From Diploscapter coronatus (taxonomy: Eukaryota; Nematoda; Chromadorea; Rhabditida; Rhabditidae), in assembly GCA_964036155.1 (NCBI GenBank), contig OZ038422.1, positions 80,561,201 through 80,625,200 on the forward strand: DNA of 64,000 bases. Direction: 5' to 3'. A program made the position numbers and the translations under genes. Numbering within the stretch: position 1 is the stretch's first letter; the number at the start of each line of letters is the position of its first letter. Shown piece by piece: positions 54,083-64,000 of the stretch. The notes beneath the pieces were generated by a model. The model was not told where the DNA came from. It saw only the letters and a list, made by a program, of their open reading frames with translations, and ran no database searches.

Positions 54083-57000
54083 ATGCCTTCCGAGGCTTCT
54101 CTGGCGGATATCTGCCAGTACCTGAAGGACATTCGAGATGGCGAGGCCGCGGAGGATTTCGCCAAGGCCATCGAGGCTGCCAATAAATGTATCCTCCCTT
54201 GATTTATTTTTTAATAGACTTATTTTCAGTGATCCGTCGCTTCCCACAGGAAACATTGGCGTACAAGTCGAAGCTGGTGCTGCTGATCCGACTAAATCAA
54301 TGGGAAGACGCGCTCAGCATGATCAACAAATGCCCTGGGAAAAAGTTGGGGTACGATTTGGTTGTTTTCATTTATTTCTCATAATCAGTGATGGAAATGA
54401 GCTCATCTTCGAGGTAGTAGTGATCTTTCAGGAAATTATATAATTGAAACGGCATTTCATCATTCTTTAAAAAAAAAATATAAAAATCGCAAAATATAAA
54501 ATACGATCTTCAAGGATATTTTTCTTTCAAGTAATGATCGTAATTTTGTCCTTTCAGTGATTGCCATTTCGAGAAGGCCTACGTGCTGTATCGTCTGGGC
54601 AAATTGGATGAGTCCCTGACTGCTCTGGAGCCTCTTCCGAAGGACGATGTTCGCGTCAAGGAACTCAAGGCGCAGATTTTCTACAAACAGGACAAATTCA
54701 AGGTAAAATTTAGAAATTATGCCCGAAAAGATGTGGGCTATTTTGTGTTTTCGGTAAAGATGAATCCGAAAATCACTTCGTTCTCGAGTTTTAAAATAGA
54801 CTGTTAAAAAGAAATTTGTCATGTTTCCAGGAATCCTGCGACATTTTGCAGTGGATGGTGAAGAATCACACGGATGAAAGCGACGAGGAACGGTTGGCCA
54901 ATTTCCAGGCTGTACAGCAGATGATTGAGGCTGAGAAGAAACAGGTATTTTTTTTATTTTCAACTATTTTCTTCTACTTAAGCTTTTCTTAATTTTCAGG
55001 CGGAAGCTTCATCTTCCGAGATGGACGTAGATTCCGGAGAGAAAATGCTGACTCGCAAGGAGGAGAAATATCTGAAGAAGCGGGAAGCGAGGAATGCGAA
55101 TCCGAAGAAGGAGGTGAGTGCCGGAGAAATAATTTTCATTTTTATGAGTAGATTTTGTAAAGCTATTGCTGGACTTTAATCTTCTTCAAAGCTCGGAGAT
55201 AACATGCTTTTGAGATGGGTTGAAAATTTGTGTGGGATCAAATGTCAGGACTGAAACTCGAAAATAATCGACAAGTGTTTCATACGATTTCGAATACACG
55301 AGAATCCAAATTATATATGCAAAGTAGCAGTCAAATAACTTGCTCGATATCTGTGATTAAAAATTGGACAATAATTCCTATCGAAATCTGCAAAAGGTGT
55401 AGTTCAATTATCTCATCTCTAGGGCGAAATCACGAAGCTGAAACGTCGCCAGCGCAAGCGGAAGATTCTGCCCAAAAACTACGATCCAAACGTGCCACCT
55501 GATCCGGAAAGGTATGCTGATAATTGAATAGATTTGTGAAGTCAAATTAGGTAAGAAAAGAACATAGACAATGCCGTTCGCTTCAATCTATTCATCTCAT
55601 TTCCATCATTCCTCTTTTCCACACCGAAAAGTTATCTTCATAAAGAATTGGTAATTCAAAACTGATCATATATTGGCTTGTAAACGCCATCTAATGTTAC
55701 GATCTTTGACTTTACTTCTCCTTTATTTGCTTCTTTAGATGGCTTCCGAAACACGAGCGTACGGCTTACAGAAAGAAGAACAAGAAGACGAGGGACAGGG
55801 AAATTGGTCGTGGCACTCAGGGATCCGCTTCTGCCAATCCCAATGTGTAAGTTATTTTATTTTTAAAAATCTCTTAATTTTAAAATTCTTGCAAAATCTT
55901 TATTAATCACTATTTGCTTTGCGTTAGCAAGATTTCAAGAGTCTTGTATCTCATTCCCATTATCTTGTTGTCTTGCAATATTTACTCTGCTGGGGGTGTA
56001 AAAGGATTTACAAATTACAGTATCGTGAATCAGAACGCTGCACGCAATATTTGCTGTGAAACATCATTGCAGTTCATGCAGCTAGAGTGGCGTGACATGC
56101 AGACCTTTGCGTGGGATGTTTACAACATCGTAATTAAAGCGAATGATGTTGAAAAAATAAGTTTTAATTTAAGCAACTAATGAGTAATAGTACTCGAAAT
56201 TTCACGAATTCGTCACAGCTTATTTCAGTTTGAAACCAGGAAATTCGTCCAAAATAGAAATCAAAAATAGTCTGAATCATTCTCTTTCCATTTCTATTTA
56301 CCCTAAAACGTGCAATTATTCTTTTTCATCGCTGCAGTCAAATTGAGTAACGCCCATATAAATAGAAAAGTACAAAAATACGTAAAAAAAAAAAATGACG
56401 GCTTCGGTAAAAAAAGTGTAGATCGCGAGAGATTACATTGAATCAAGAGAGGGATAAAGAAAAATGCGAATCAGTCAGTGTAACTGGTCCGAAATTCAGT
56501 GCGCTTACACAAACGTTCTTTCTTTCGTTAATACTCTTGAATTATTATTAAAAAGGAATGAATAATACCGTAACTGTCATTACTTGCGTCTTTACGTTGT
56601 TACGTTTTAGTTCATCTTCAATTTTCCCTGCAAATGTACACAATTTCCGATATTTTTCTTCTCTTCTGTGTGACGACAAATTTGTGTTTTTCGTAAATAA
56701 CTTCGTTCTGCAAACAGGGTGCGAAAATCGACGTATAGGTCAAAATTCTTGATTTGAAGATTATGTTTAGCGAATAGTTCATTCGATAACAGACAAAACC
56801 ATCAGAGGTACGGCACAGATCATCATTTCTGCCTTTGTTACACTCACTGCGCCCCTTGTCTTCGCTGAGAGGAATCATCGACCCGCTTTTTCGCGAAATT
56901 CATAAGCGAGTGATCGAGTGACAGCAATCGGGTTCTTATCTGTGGCGTACAGGTCAAGTATGCATTTTGACGAAGAATATCTAAGTTCGGAATAGAAAAA

Positions 57001-58882
57001 TACCATAGGCATTAAATTACTGCAAGGTATGGCAGAAGCAGTATGAGCTACGTTTTAGACTTCAAATTTGATCTAATCACCAAAATTTTATCATACTATT
57101 TCTGAGTACCGTCAATTAGTATACATACTAGTAGTTTTTCATCTACATTTAAGTCTAGGCATTTAAATTTTCCGTGGGATCATAACCCCTTCAGCGCATA
57201 TTACAACTAAGAGTTTGACCACATCCTGTATGTTCATTTTATGAACAACAGGTGATCATGTTTCGAAAAAAAAATACAGAAATATTCCAATGTTAGTCTA
57301 AACTTTTAGAATATTCACGAGGAAAGTTACTAGCCCCAATTATCAGATTTTCTTCGCTGATAGTTCGGTAAAATGGTTATTACGCTAGAAAGTTGTAAAG
57401 AGGAACTTTTTCTTCTGCTAAATTGTAGTGATTACTGACGATCTATCATTTTGATTCAGTTGAATTAGTGAGGGACATCTGTAGCATACTCCTTGAAAAC
57501 ATGATGTGGTTTCAATTCAATTGGCTAATTGATAAATGGGACGATCTTCCTCTAATTAATACCGTGACCGATCCTTGCAGCGGGCGTAGTCTATTTCGGA
57601 TCCGCCCACTTAGACGTGAAGTGACAAATTGATTGATAGGAATGCTGATTCAATAAGGAAAACGTGATAATATCATCCCCTATCTTTTGTTGGAGATTTC
57701 AAGTTTAGCAGGCAAAAATTCTCCGCGAATTTCAAAAACATAGATTTGTTCTCGAGGTCAAGAATGTCGGATTTTTACTTGGAAATTCGAGTAGCTCAAC
57801 GAAAACTCGGCGAAAAACGAGGAATGTTAAACTCTAAGACAACATCGCAAAAATATCCTAGAAATTTTTAAAAATAACGAATTCTCCTAAAATTTTAAAA
57901 CGTTTACCGCATTCTTTCTAATCTATGAGCCATTTCTGTTCTTTGTTATCTTTAAACGGCTACATCATTTGAAAGTCCTGGCGCATCAAATGAATTCGGG
58001 AATCGTATGAGAAATTTCACAGGAATAGAGTGACTCACAAGAGTTTGAAACAACGCATGATGTTCGAATTGCTTCATCGTTTAAATTATTCAGAGAAAAA
58101 TTTGCTGGAATTTTTTGGCTTAGAGATAAAATGATTGTCTTGTTAAGGAGAATATTCCCTAGATAAAAAATCGCTTTTTCGTGAAGTTTCTATCGAAACT
58201 TTGATAAGAAAATAGTATTATCAATTGCTTATGATAGTGAAATCATGAAAATCAAAAAAAGGTTTATCAATTTTCGAAAGGAACATTATGGAAATCTTCA
58301 TTCTCAGCCATACGATGCCATTTTTACTACAAAAGTGCGCATTGGCCTTCATGTTCTCGAAATTTCGTCCTATATTTTAGTCATAAGTGCAAGTTTTCAA
58401 ACCTTTTTCTTTATTTTCAATTGACACTGATGTATTAGCCAATAATCCTTTACAAAATCTGACGATAGATGTTATATTCGCCAGTTGTGCAGTGCACTAA
58501 TGCACATTTTTCACGGATTGGGGCGTCATCTCAAAACAGGACAATGTGTGCTAGTAATGATTTCCAAAGTTTTACCTGAGTTGATTCATGAAGAATCGAG
58601 AAATTATTATTTCAAAACTTTCGTGCGTCATTGTATCGAGATTATTTACTTTCTTCTAGACAAAATTCTTGTCAAAACATAGGACTTCTAGCTATCAAAA
58701 TCTGAGATTTTCAATCTTCTGTTAAGTTATTATGAATATATTTTTATGATTTTAGTGAATTCGTCTCTGCATCTCCGAACTCTCCTCGAGGTGGAGTGGC
58801 TTCGCAGCCAGTGGCCGAGGGACCGCGCAAAATGCGTCCCAAACAAGCTCCCAAGAAAAAGAAGAAAGGTGCCAAGTTCTAA
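54083..58882 (+). CDS. SRP72, signal recognition particle subunit, internally shortened
   Basis: SRP72 and SRP68 form a dimer on SRP RNA for co-translational targeting to the ER. Eight exons (54083-54188, 54230-54350, 54558-54702, 54831-54944, 55000-55113, 55423-55511, 55739-55846, 58756-58882) join in frame to 307 residues; human SRP72 has about 670. The N-terminal about 160 residues are TPR-like and match the human start (LAYKSKLVLLIRLNQWEDAL, CHFEKAYVLYRLGKLDESL, DEERLANFQAV). They continue almost at once into the C-terminal RNA-binding part: KLKRRQRKRK, ILPKNYDPNVPPDPERW, IGRGTQGSASAN and the lysine-rich end QAPKKKKKGAKF. The central TPR array, roughly 350-400 residues, is absent, and the intron at the jump (54945-54999) is only 55 bp. 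The ATG directly follows a TTTATTTCAG acceptor. The last intron is 2.9 kb. Confidence 0.9.
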
Positions 58883-59729
58883 TTTTCCTCAAAACTTTTC
58901 CTTGCAAAATAATGCTATTCTTCTTTTCGGGGGGAATGTTTGCAGAAAATCGATAAGATATATTTAGTCTGCGTGACAAGCATTTACCCTCGATTTATGA
59001 TGATATGATATGATTTGCTTTGACTTGACAGTGAGGTGATAGACCGGCTTGCTTATCCACAGGCCGTGATTTATCGCGCGCCAATCAAGTGATAATGATA
59101 AGCGTGGCGTTTCGCCAAACGTTTACGTAAATTTTCTACTTGGCGTGCTATTTTTATCTTTCGTTTCTATTTTTGGTAGTTGATCAATTTTTGTCTTGGG
59201 TAAAGTCCTTGTGTTGTTGATTCTTCATTTGACAAAGACCACAAATCTTATCATATGAACTGAACCGCCCCTTTTATCCTCAATTTGTGAAATTATCGTT
59301 GGTTTCTGAGTTTTTCTTCACAAAGTTCTATAATAAAGTGTGATGATAAATGATGATTTGTAGAAGGGCGATAAAATGATAAAAACGATGCATATGACTA
59401 TGACAAACTGACAAAATTGGCAGTGATTCGATGAAAGTGGGCGTGGCTTGGAAATAGTGGACACTCAAAATGCATTGTTTATTTCGCAAATGATAAATGA
59501 TGATGGGGAATAAATTATTGCCAGTGTTAGACTGTCAGACACTTCTTAGCGACCCCCAAGGCATTGGAATGCACGCTAAACAATAACATACGAAAAGTAC
59601 CCCGCATACTGCAAAGAATCGTGATTTGCAGAAGTACGGTTTATTTTTAGCAAGTGTCTGTAAATGACGACCTCGGACAAAATACATTCTCCATCAATTT
59701 ATCATGTCATTTATCATCTCAGCTTTTAG

Positions 59730-59957
59730 ATGATCATTTTGCTGCGGGTTTTTCGCGCTGTTTGTGGAAAAAGAATTCGAAAATTGCTGAAGAATCTGTG
59801 GTATCGAGAAGCGGGGTTTGTAAGCGTAGAACAGATCGATTTGTCATTTATCATTGCCATGCTTGGAATGCGGCAGAAGCCTACAAATCGAGACAAGTCA
59901 AGTGCAGTAACAGACAAGAATTCCCAGTGTTTAAATGATTTGAATGATTCATGGTGA
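59730..59957 (+). CDS. Weak candidate small ORF or first exon
   Basis: The frame opens exactly at an ATG preceded by a CAGCTTTTAG acceptor. It reads MIILLRVFRAVCGKRIRKL and could continue to a stop at 59957 (75 codons) or end at a strong donor, GTAAGC, at about 59820. No homologue is recognised and no later exon was found. Confidence 0.2.
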   Translation: MIILLRVFRAVCGKRIRKLLKNLWYREAGFVSVEQIDLSFIIAMLGMRQKPTNRDKSSAVTDKNSQCLNDLNDSW

Positions 59958-60853
59958 TTGAAGCGTAGGGTTTGTCCAAAAAATTAACTGATTCAAAGAT
60001 GCAGCAATTTTAAATGCAATTTTTATGCGTAATTTTACGAAAGCACAGTAATTTGAAATGGAATTTGTTCGCAAGAGACAAAAGATTAAAACGATGATGT
60101 AGTTGGTAAGAGGTTGTGGGAAACGATGAGAATCAGAGATGCAGAAAATGTTAGAGATAAGAGAAAGTTAGAGAACTAGAGATGCAGACAACAATGTTTT
60201 GCATCTCTATGACTTAATGCGATTAGATAATTTAATGATTTCTCCTTAGGTTAAGTCACTCCAAATTTAGAGACCCCACCCTAACACACACCCCTCATAG
60301 GTCAGGCTATCTTATAACATAAGATCAGGCAGAGACGCAGGGTGGTGACGCCCATTTTACGCGTAATTAGAGAACAATAGACGTGGGCAAGAATTTAGGG
60401 AAAAAAGAAAATCATGCCTACAAAAGACGACCATATCACGTGGAGAAATGATAGTTCTGATAAGATCAATATCTAATCCCATGATAGGATAAACTTGAAA
60501 TCCAACAAGGTCAATAAGGTCAATTTATCGATCATTTGTGTCGAAATAAAGTGGAGAAACTTGCTATTATAACCTTGTAGGGTCGATTTATCCATCAGGC
60601 ATTGATTATTTTCAGTGAAATCAAACACCAATTGTGTTGGCGTTAATTGATATGATATCTGCCGGTTAATTTGCCAAATACCATACATTGTTGTGTTGTT
60701 TTGTTTTTTGCTGCAATTTTCAAAAATGACTCGAGAAATTTCATCATTGTCATCGTTTATTTTTCCTTCGATATTTATAGAAAATGTTCGTGCTCTCAAT
60801 ATTAACAAACAACGTAATTTTTTCGAGATAAATGACTCAACAAAATAAGAAGA

Positions 60854-60907
60854 TGTAGATTTTCCAGAATTTTCTGCTTCTAAAAATTAGATTTTGGAAA
60901 ATCTACA
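60854..60907. repeat. Small hairpin, 13-bp perfect arms
   Basis: TGTAGATTTTCCA (60854-60866) is inverted at 60895-60907 with a 28-base loop that is itself partly self-complementary (GAATTTTCTGCTTC / TAAAAATTAG). Confidence 0.6.
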
Positions 60908-62616
60908 AACTCAGAAAAAGACGATATCTTCGAGAAGTTCGAGATCAGAGTCACCAAAGTCGGCGAAAAATGACGTAAAGCTGCGTATTATTCAACATTG
61001 CCCAGTCGAAGTGAAATAGCGTCAATTGCAATAGGCCCGTATGAAAAAAATCGAACAAAAATGAATTCATGAAAAGGGAGTTTCTGAAAATAAAAAAACT
61101 TTAGATCTCTTCAAGAATCCCGAAACAACAATAAAATACAGTATCATCCGCTTTAAACATTTAAAAGAGAATTTAGAGCGAATGAAAATTCTGAGAGAAG
61201 ATAGAAAGTTTAGCTGCCAAGTAAAGAATGTCAAAAATCCTTTACTGCAGATTGGTGTAGTGCCGTGTATTCCAAACGTGTGTTATGCATCTATCCGTGA
61301 GCACTAATCGGAGTATCGCTCGAGAATCGTCTAGCCGGTCATTGACGTCGATAAATACAGTGCATGCCGAATAAATATCGGCCCAACAAATATAGCAGGT
61401 GGTCTAATAGGTTCGTAAGGAATGAATTAGGGAATTAACGGGAATGCCTCAGATGACACGTATAGCGATGCGGACATAGAGTCAATTGTCCGAATAGGTT
61501 CAGAAAATCCACGCTCATTTGAGAATAGCTGATCTTCACGGCATTTCTCCAGTGGTGCGTTAATAAAGGTCGGCACAGTCCTCGATGGAGAATCTCCAGG
61601 GCGGCAGACATGTAGCCATCGAATATGATCAAGAGTGGGCGGAGCCTGATTGTTTAGATTTTCCCGCCAAGAATGGCTCGCACGCGAGAGCCAACGAGAT
61701 TAGCCGGAATTATGTTTAACTGACAGTTTGCGAAGCAACGATCACTCGCTTTCTCACCCACCCAACACGCCTCTTTTATATGTGTGGCCAGGGCGGGGCA
61801 AGACGAGGCGAAATAGTTAGGCGAACAGAAGAGAGTGCAGAGAAAATAGAAGGCGGGGAATAGTACACGGAATGGGTAGAAAAAGAAGCAGAGTAATTCG
61901 AAACCACTTGCCCGAGGCATCTCAGAGCTGGTAGACCTGTGCGAGCGTCATCGGCGCATTCCTGGCTCGAGTACGGCATACCGCTAAAGATAACAGAATG
62001 TCTATAGTTCTATGGTTAGGCATAAGAAGTGCAAGCGGGCTAGGATACGTCTCGAAAGTTAGAGTAAAATTTACCGGATGTTGTGGTGCCGAATTGCATC
62101 ATCAGGTAGTAGGAGGACAGCCGGGGATGTGACAAAACTGACACTGAGAGTGGGAGCAGAGGGCAAAGAGGCGAAGGAATTTGGGGGTATGCTTTGAAAT
62201 TTGGGGATTTTTCGGCTACCTTTTTCTGGACACCTTTTCAATTTTGCAGATTTTTAAAAGTCTCACTAAACTACATGCACATTATGAAATCTTGGATAAA
62301 ATGATAAAATTAGATAGATTTTTGGGTAGCGATAAAAATTTGGATCAGGCTATTAGTTCCTATTTTGGTATTTCAGTAAGGAACAAGATAAGAAAGTATT
62401 CCCAAAGGCGAACTAAAGTTTATCATCTTTTTCTTCGAAGATTTTTCAACAAACACGAATGAATAAATGTTTTCGTTGTGCGTTCGTGATTTTAAGTCCT
62501 CTATTTCACATGTGAAATTTAATAGATCTTTCTGCTCAGCCTGACCTATTTTTAGCTGATCGAAGCATGAATTTGAAATCTAATCGCATATTATAATGAT
62601 AGAGATCGCTGCATCA

Positions 62617-62624
62617 TGACGTCA
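62617..62624. promoter_or_regulatory. CRE-type palindrome TGACGTCA
   Basis: Second perfect CREB/ATF consensus octamer in the window, within the gene-free right end. Confidence 0.3.
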
Positions 62625-64000
62625 CAGATTCTGATCATCCGTAGTTCACATATCTCGAAATAACCCTTGCATAGTTGTCATGCCTTTGAAATATCAGCAG
62701 GGTTTAGTGGCTAGGGGATATCATATATCTCCTCGGTCGTAGTTGCTAGCCAGGCAGAGCAGAGCTGTGCATTATGACTGAAGGTCTGACGACTATTCTT
62801 AACATTCGACACGACGGAAATGCATACTTTTGCGTAGCGATCGACCTCATTTGCACAGGAATCTTCGCCAGGCGCGAAAATTTGCACCTCGTGAGCAGGT
62901 TGTGATTGCGTCTGACAATGCATAGGATCGCGTTGCAAAGATAAATCTGTAACTCAGGTCAAAGGACGAAAAGTCATATTTTGAGCTTTGTCTTATTCAA
63001 AAATAAGATTTTAGGGCATAATTTATTAAAATAGAACCAACTAATATGGCATAAATGGAAACCAACTACTATAAAGCCTATTAATTTGCATAATGTATGT
63101 TTACGTCGCATCAGAAGTCGATTGATATTCAAATGCTCTTTAGAAGTCGACAAGTTATTCCAGGATTAGGTATAACTCGTGGGTTTGCTTATCGGTATTA
63201 ATTAGTAGTATCTAATAACATGTGGATTTAAAAATAAAATATTTATTCTAGTTATGCTCATATATAAATAGCAAAAATTATGATAGCAACCTGGATACTT
63301 CGAAATACAAATGTCACTTAACACTAAATAATAATTCCATTAAACAGCTTGAATAAAAACTTAAGGATGTCTTTTTGAAAACCGTTAGTGCATACAAGTT
63401 TTATCTGAGCAGAAAAAGATACACTCTGAAGTGTATGCTTATTTTCTAATGAACTTTAGAGATTATGCTTTTTCAACTTTAAACTGAACGTTTTCTTCGT
63501 AAACTTGATTGAATTTTCATCGAATCTACTCGACTTTTTCCTCAATGAATAATCACGTTTTCGGATAAAAATCACCATTTTCCAGGTGAAATGAGTGAAA
63601 TATTCAAAGCAATTTTCAATTTTCGCCAAATCACTTTGTCATTCACAATTATATGATATCAAGACAGAAAAGGGTAGAAATTCAGAATAATAATTTATAA
63701 GGAATAAAAAATGATTTCCGGTGGTTGATAGACGAATAATTTCCATAATATACGCGCGAAAAAAATAATTCATCAAATGCATGACGATATTATTCAGGAA
63801 TGCTGCTATATTTTTGAAACTAAAGTATAAAATTAAAAAAAAAAAAAATGAAATTCTATACTTGCGTGTGATGATCAATACGCAAATATAAAATCTTCTA
63901 ATTGACTTATGCAGGAATGTTTTAATCGTAATAAACATGAATTCGGAATGTGTTGATGATTACCTATCCGAAGTTGATATAAACTTTTCTGGTTAACATA

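Larger units (their letters stand above)
58883..64000. other. 5.1 kb without a confident gene; GATA-site cluster
   Basis: 58980-59720 contains many TGATAA/TTATCA elements (for example 59090-59101, 59340-59390, 59485-59500), suggesting an intestinal-type enhancer. A TTTTCCCGCC E2F-like box is at about 61660. A 54-bp hairpin is at 60854-60907 and a CRE palindrome at 62617-62624. Weak coding candidates are 59730-59957 (+) and 62711-62938 (-). Otherwise AT-rich. Confidence 0.4.

Noticed and set aside
55914..56180. 88-codon frame in the last SRP72 intron
   Set aside because: Hydrophobic start and no splice support; composition matches intronic DNA and no homologue is recognised.
61435..61632. 65-codon minus-strand frame with several cysteines and histidines
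   Set aside because: No ATG context or partner exon; not a zinc-finger spacing.
61900..62108. Two potential minus-strand exons beginning MMQFGTTTS
   Set aside because: They splice in only one phase and then stop after 29 codons; the longer alternative frame does not match that phase.

Overview
The window reads as chromosomal DNA of a rhabditid-like (Clade V) nematode. It is AT-rich with dense, very short introns (many of 45-60 bp) that have T-rich acceptors ending TTTTAG or TTTCAG. Several genes have such an acceptor right at or a few bases before the ATG, as expected for spliced-leader trans-splicing. All recognisable proteins are closest in character to nematode proteins, but the introns are more numerous than I recall for C. 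elegans (about 31 exons in nsy-1, 18 in the SAMHD1-like gene, 20 in a cysteine-rich gene). I saw no prokaryotic genes, CRISPR array, rRNA or tRNA.

Layout. 44-2769 (+): 3' part of PIGA (GPI-anchor synthesis). 3033-5543 (-): atg-10 (autophagy E2-like enzyme), convergent with it. 5544-12369: about 6.8 kb with no gene I can support. 12370-13649 (+): vab-9 (TMEM47/claudin-like junction protein). 15610-17121 (+): nematode four-membrane-pass protein. 17901-25574 (-): nsy-1 (ASK1-family MAP3K). 27020-28626 (+): arl-1 (Golgi GTPase). 31515-33096 (+): secreted pepsin-inhibitor-3-like protein. 33463-37274 (+): unrecognised protein with a recent tandem exon duplication. 38242-39544 (+): coiled-coil protein with ubiquitin-binding-like and endocytic motifs. 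39829-44262 (-): secreted cysteine-rich protein. 45017-48919 (-): SAMHD1-like dNTPase. 50339-52210 (-): basic low-complexity protein. 52978-53913 (-) and 54083-58882 (+): a divergent pair, a small membrane protein and a strikingly short SRP72. 58883-64000: no confident gene, many GATA-type sites.

The genes are mostly independent housekeeping or signalling genes rather than one pathway. From memory, the C. elegans orthologues of piga-1, atg-10, vab-9, nsy-1, arl-1, SRP72 and the SAMHD1 homologue all lie on chromosome II, and piga-1 and atg-10 are on the same cosmid. The window therefore looks like a piece of the chromosome II linkage group with the piga-1/atg-10 neighbourhood kept.

The most unusual points are: an SRP72 that keeps only its N-terminal TPR part and its C-terminal RNA-binding part; five apparent GC-AG introns among roughly 140; a 161-bp exon-plus-intron tandem duplication; four inverted-repeat structures, two of them likely small foldback elements; and several nematode-type genes that I could assemble in frame but not name. 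Exon models were built by hand from splice signals, reading-frame continuity and remembered homologues. Single boundaries may be off by a base, and three genes (PIGA, nsy-1, the 33463 gene) contain one junction I could not resolve.
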